Made by a program: the position numbers and the translations under genes
Notes under the pieces: generated by a model
What the model saw: the letters and a program-made list of their open reading frames with translations, nothing else
What the model was told of the DNA's origin: nothing
The model's database searches: none
NCBI RefSeq assembly: GCF_004519295.1
Contig: NZ_SOZH01000010.1
Coordinates: 173,763-237,762 of the forward strand
Source of the DNA: Cellulosimicrobium funkei
GTDB lineage: Bacteria; Actinomycetota; Actinomycetes; Actinomycetales; Cellulomonadaceae
Direction: 5' to 3'
DNA length: 64,000 nucleotides
Part shown: positions 63,897 to 64,000 of the stretch, piece after piece
How positions within the stretch are numbered: the stretch's first letter is position 1
Layout: each line of letters starts with the position of its first letter

Positions 63897-64000
63897 AGAG
63901 AAGTTGCCCCAAGCGAGGTTCTCCCCGGTCGGGTGGTGCTGAGTTGGTGTGTGTCGGTTGTTTGAGAACTCAACAGTGTGCTTGTTAGTCAATGCCAAAT
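63897..64000 (+). other. 16S rRNA operon leader (precursor 5' region)
   Basis: The last 104 bases match, from memory, Micrococcales 16S leaders: GTTGTTTGAGAACTCAACAG near 63957-63976, holding TTGAG-AA-CTCAA, then GTGTGCTTGTTAGTCAATGCC. Such leaders carry boxA-type antitermination and RNase III pairing sequences. The mature 16S gene is not in the window. No protein ORF is supported in 63586-64000. Confidence 0.75.

Overview
This window is a chromosomal segment of a very high-GC actinobacterium. The division genes (murE-F-mraY-murD-ftsW-murG-murC-ftsQ-ftsZ, no ftsA, then pgeF-sepF-yggT-divIVA), the PriA-type HisA, the Wag31-like DivIVA and the Micrococcales-type 16S leader at the right end all point that way. 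Sequence flavour and gene order suggest the Cellulomonadaceae/Promicromonosporaceae (for example a Cellulosimicrobium or Isoptericola relative); that placement is inference. Nearly everything is core housekeeping. I see no prophage, insertion sequence, integron, CRISPR array or defence island.

Layout. 1-13.5 kb: peptidoglycan precursor synthesis and division, read rightward with mostly 4-base overlaps. 13.7-16.2 kb: a DksA/TraR-family protein lacking most zinc ligands, lspA, rluD-type pseudouridine synthase and a broken GNAT gene. 16.3-22.7 kb: dnaE, a PPOX flavoprotein, a small S4 protein, hisD and a GNAT. 22.8-26.4 kb (leftward): a RecQ-phosphoribosyltransferase fusion and an alcohol dehydrogenase. 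26.7-31.2 kb: hisC-hisB-unknown-hisH-priA-sseB. 31.3-36.0 kb (leftward): GerW-like protein, a coupled trio (DUF1844, coiled-coil membrane protein, lipoprotein trypsin-like protease), and fur-katA. 36.4-44.7 kb: infC-rpmI-rplT-trmH-thpR-pheST-SDR. 45-46.1 kb: a TPP riboswitch and thiD. 46.2-49.3 kb (leftward): DUF4862, a small membrane protein, a quinone oxidoreductase and a FadR-type regulator. 49.3-51.2 kb: leuA with a leucine leader peptide and attenuator. 51.7-60.6 kb: the arginine cluster argCJBDFRGH behind an ARG-box promoter. 60.7-63.6 kb: a P-loop kinase, a 3-methyladenine glycosylase and tyrS. 63.7-64 kb: tandem rrn promoters and the 16S leader; the 16S gene starts past the window.

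The most informative layer is regulatory. A TAnnnT -10 hexamer sits 6-7 bases before the start codon of dnaE, the PPOX gene, hisD, recQ, hisC, gerW, fur, the quinone oxidoreductase, argC and the leuA leader peptide, so these are probably leaderless mRNAs. infC has no ATG, GTG or TTG before conserved IF3 sequence and apparently starts at ATC after a good Shine-Dalgarno. leuA, infC and thiD each carry a visible 5' regulatory RNA. A GNAT pseudogene has lost its acetyl-CoA loop by an internal deletion plus frameshift. I found no clearly new multi-gene system; the best uncharacterised candidate is the translationally coupled trio at 31.9-33.8 kb.
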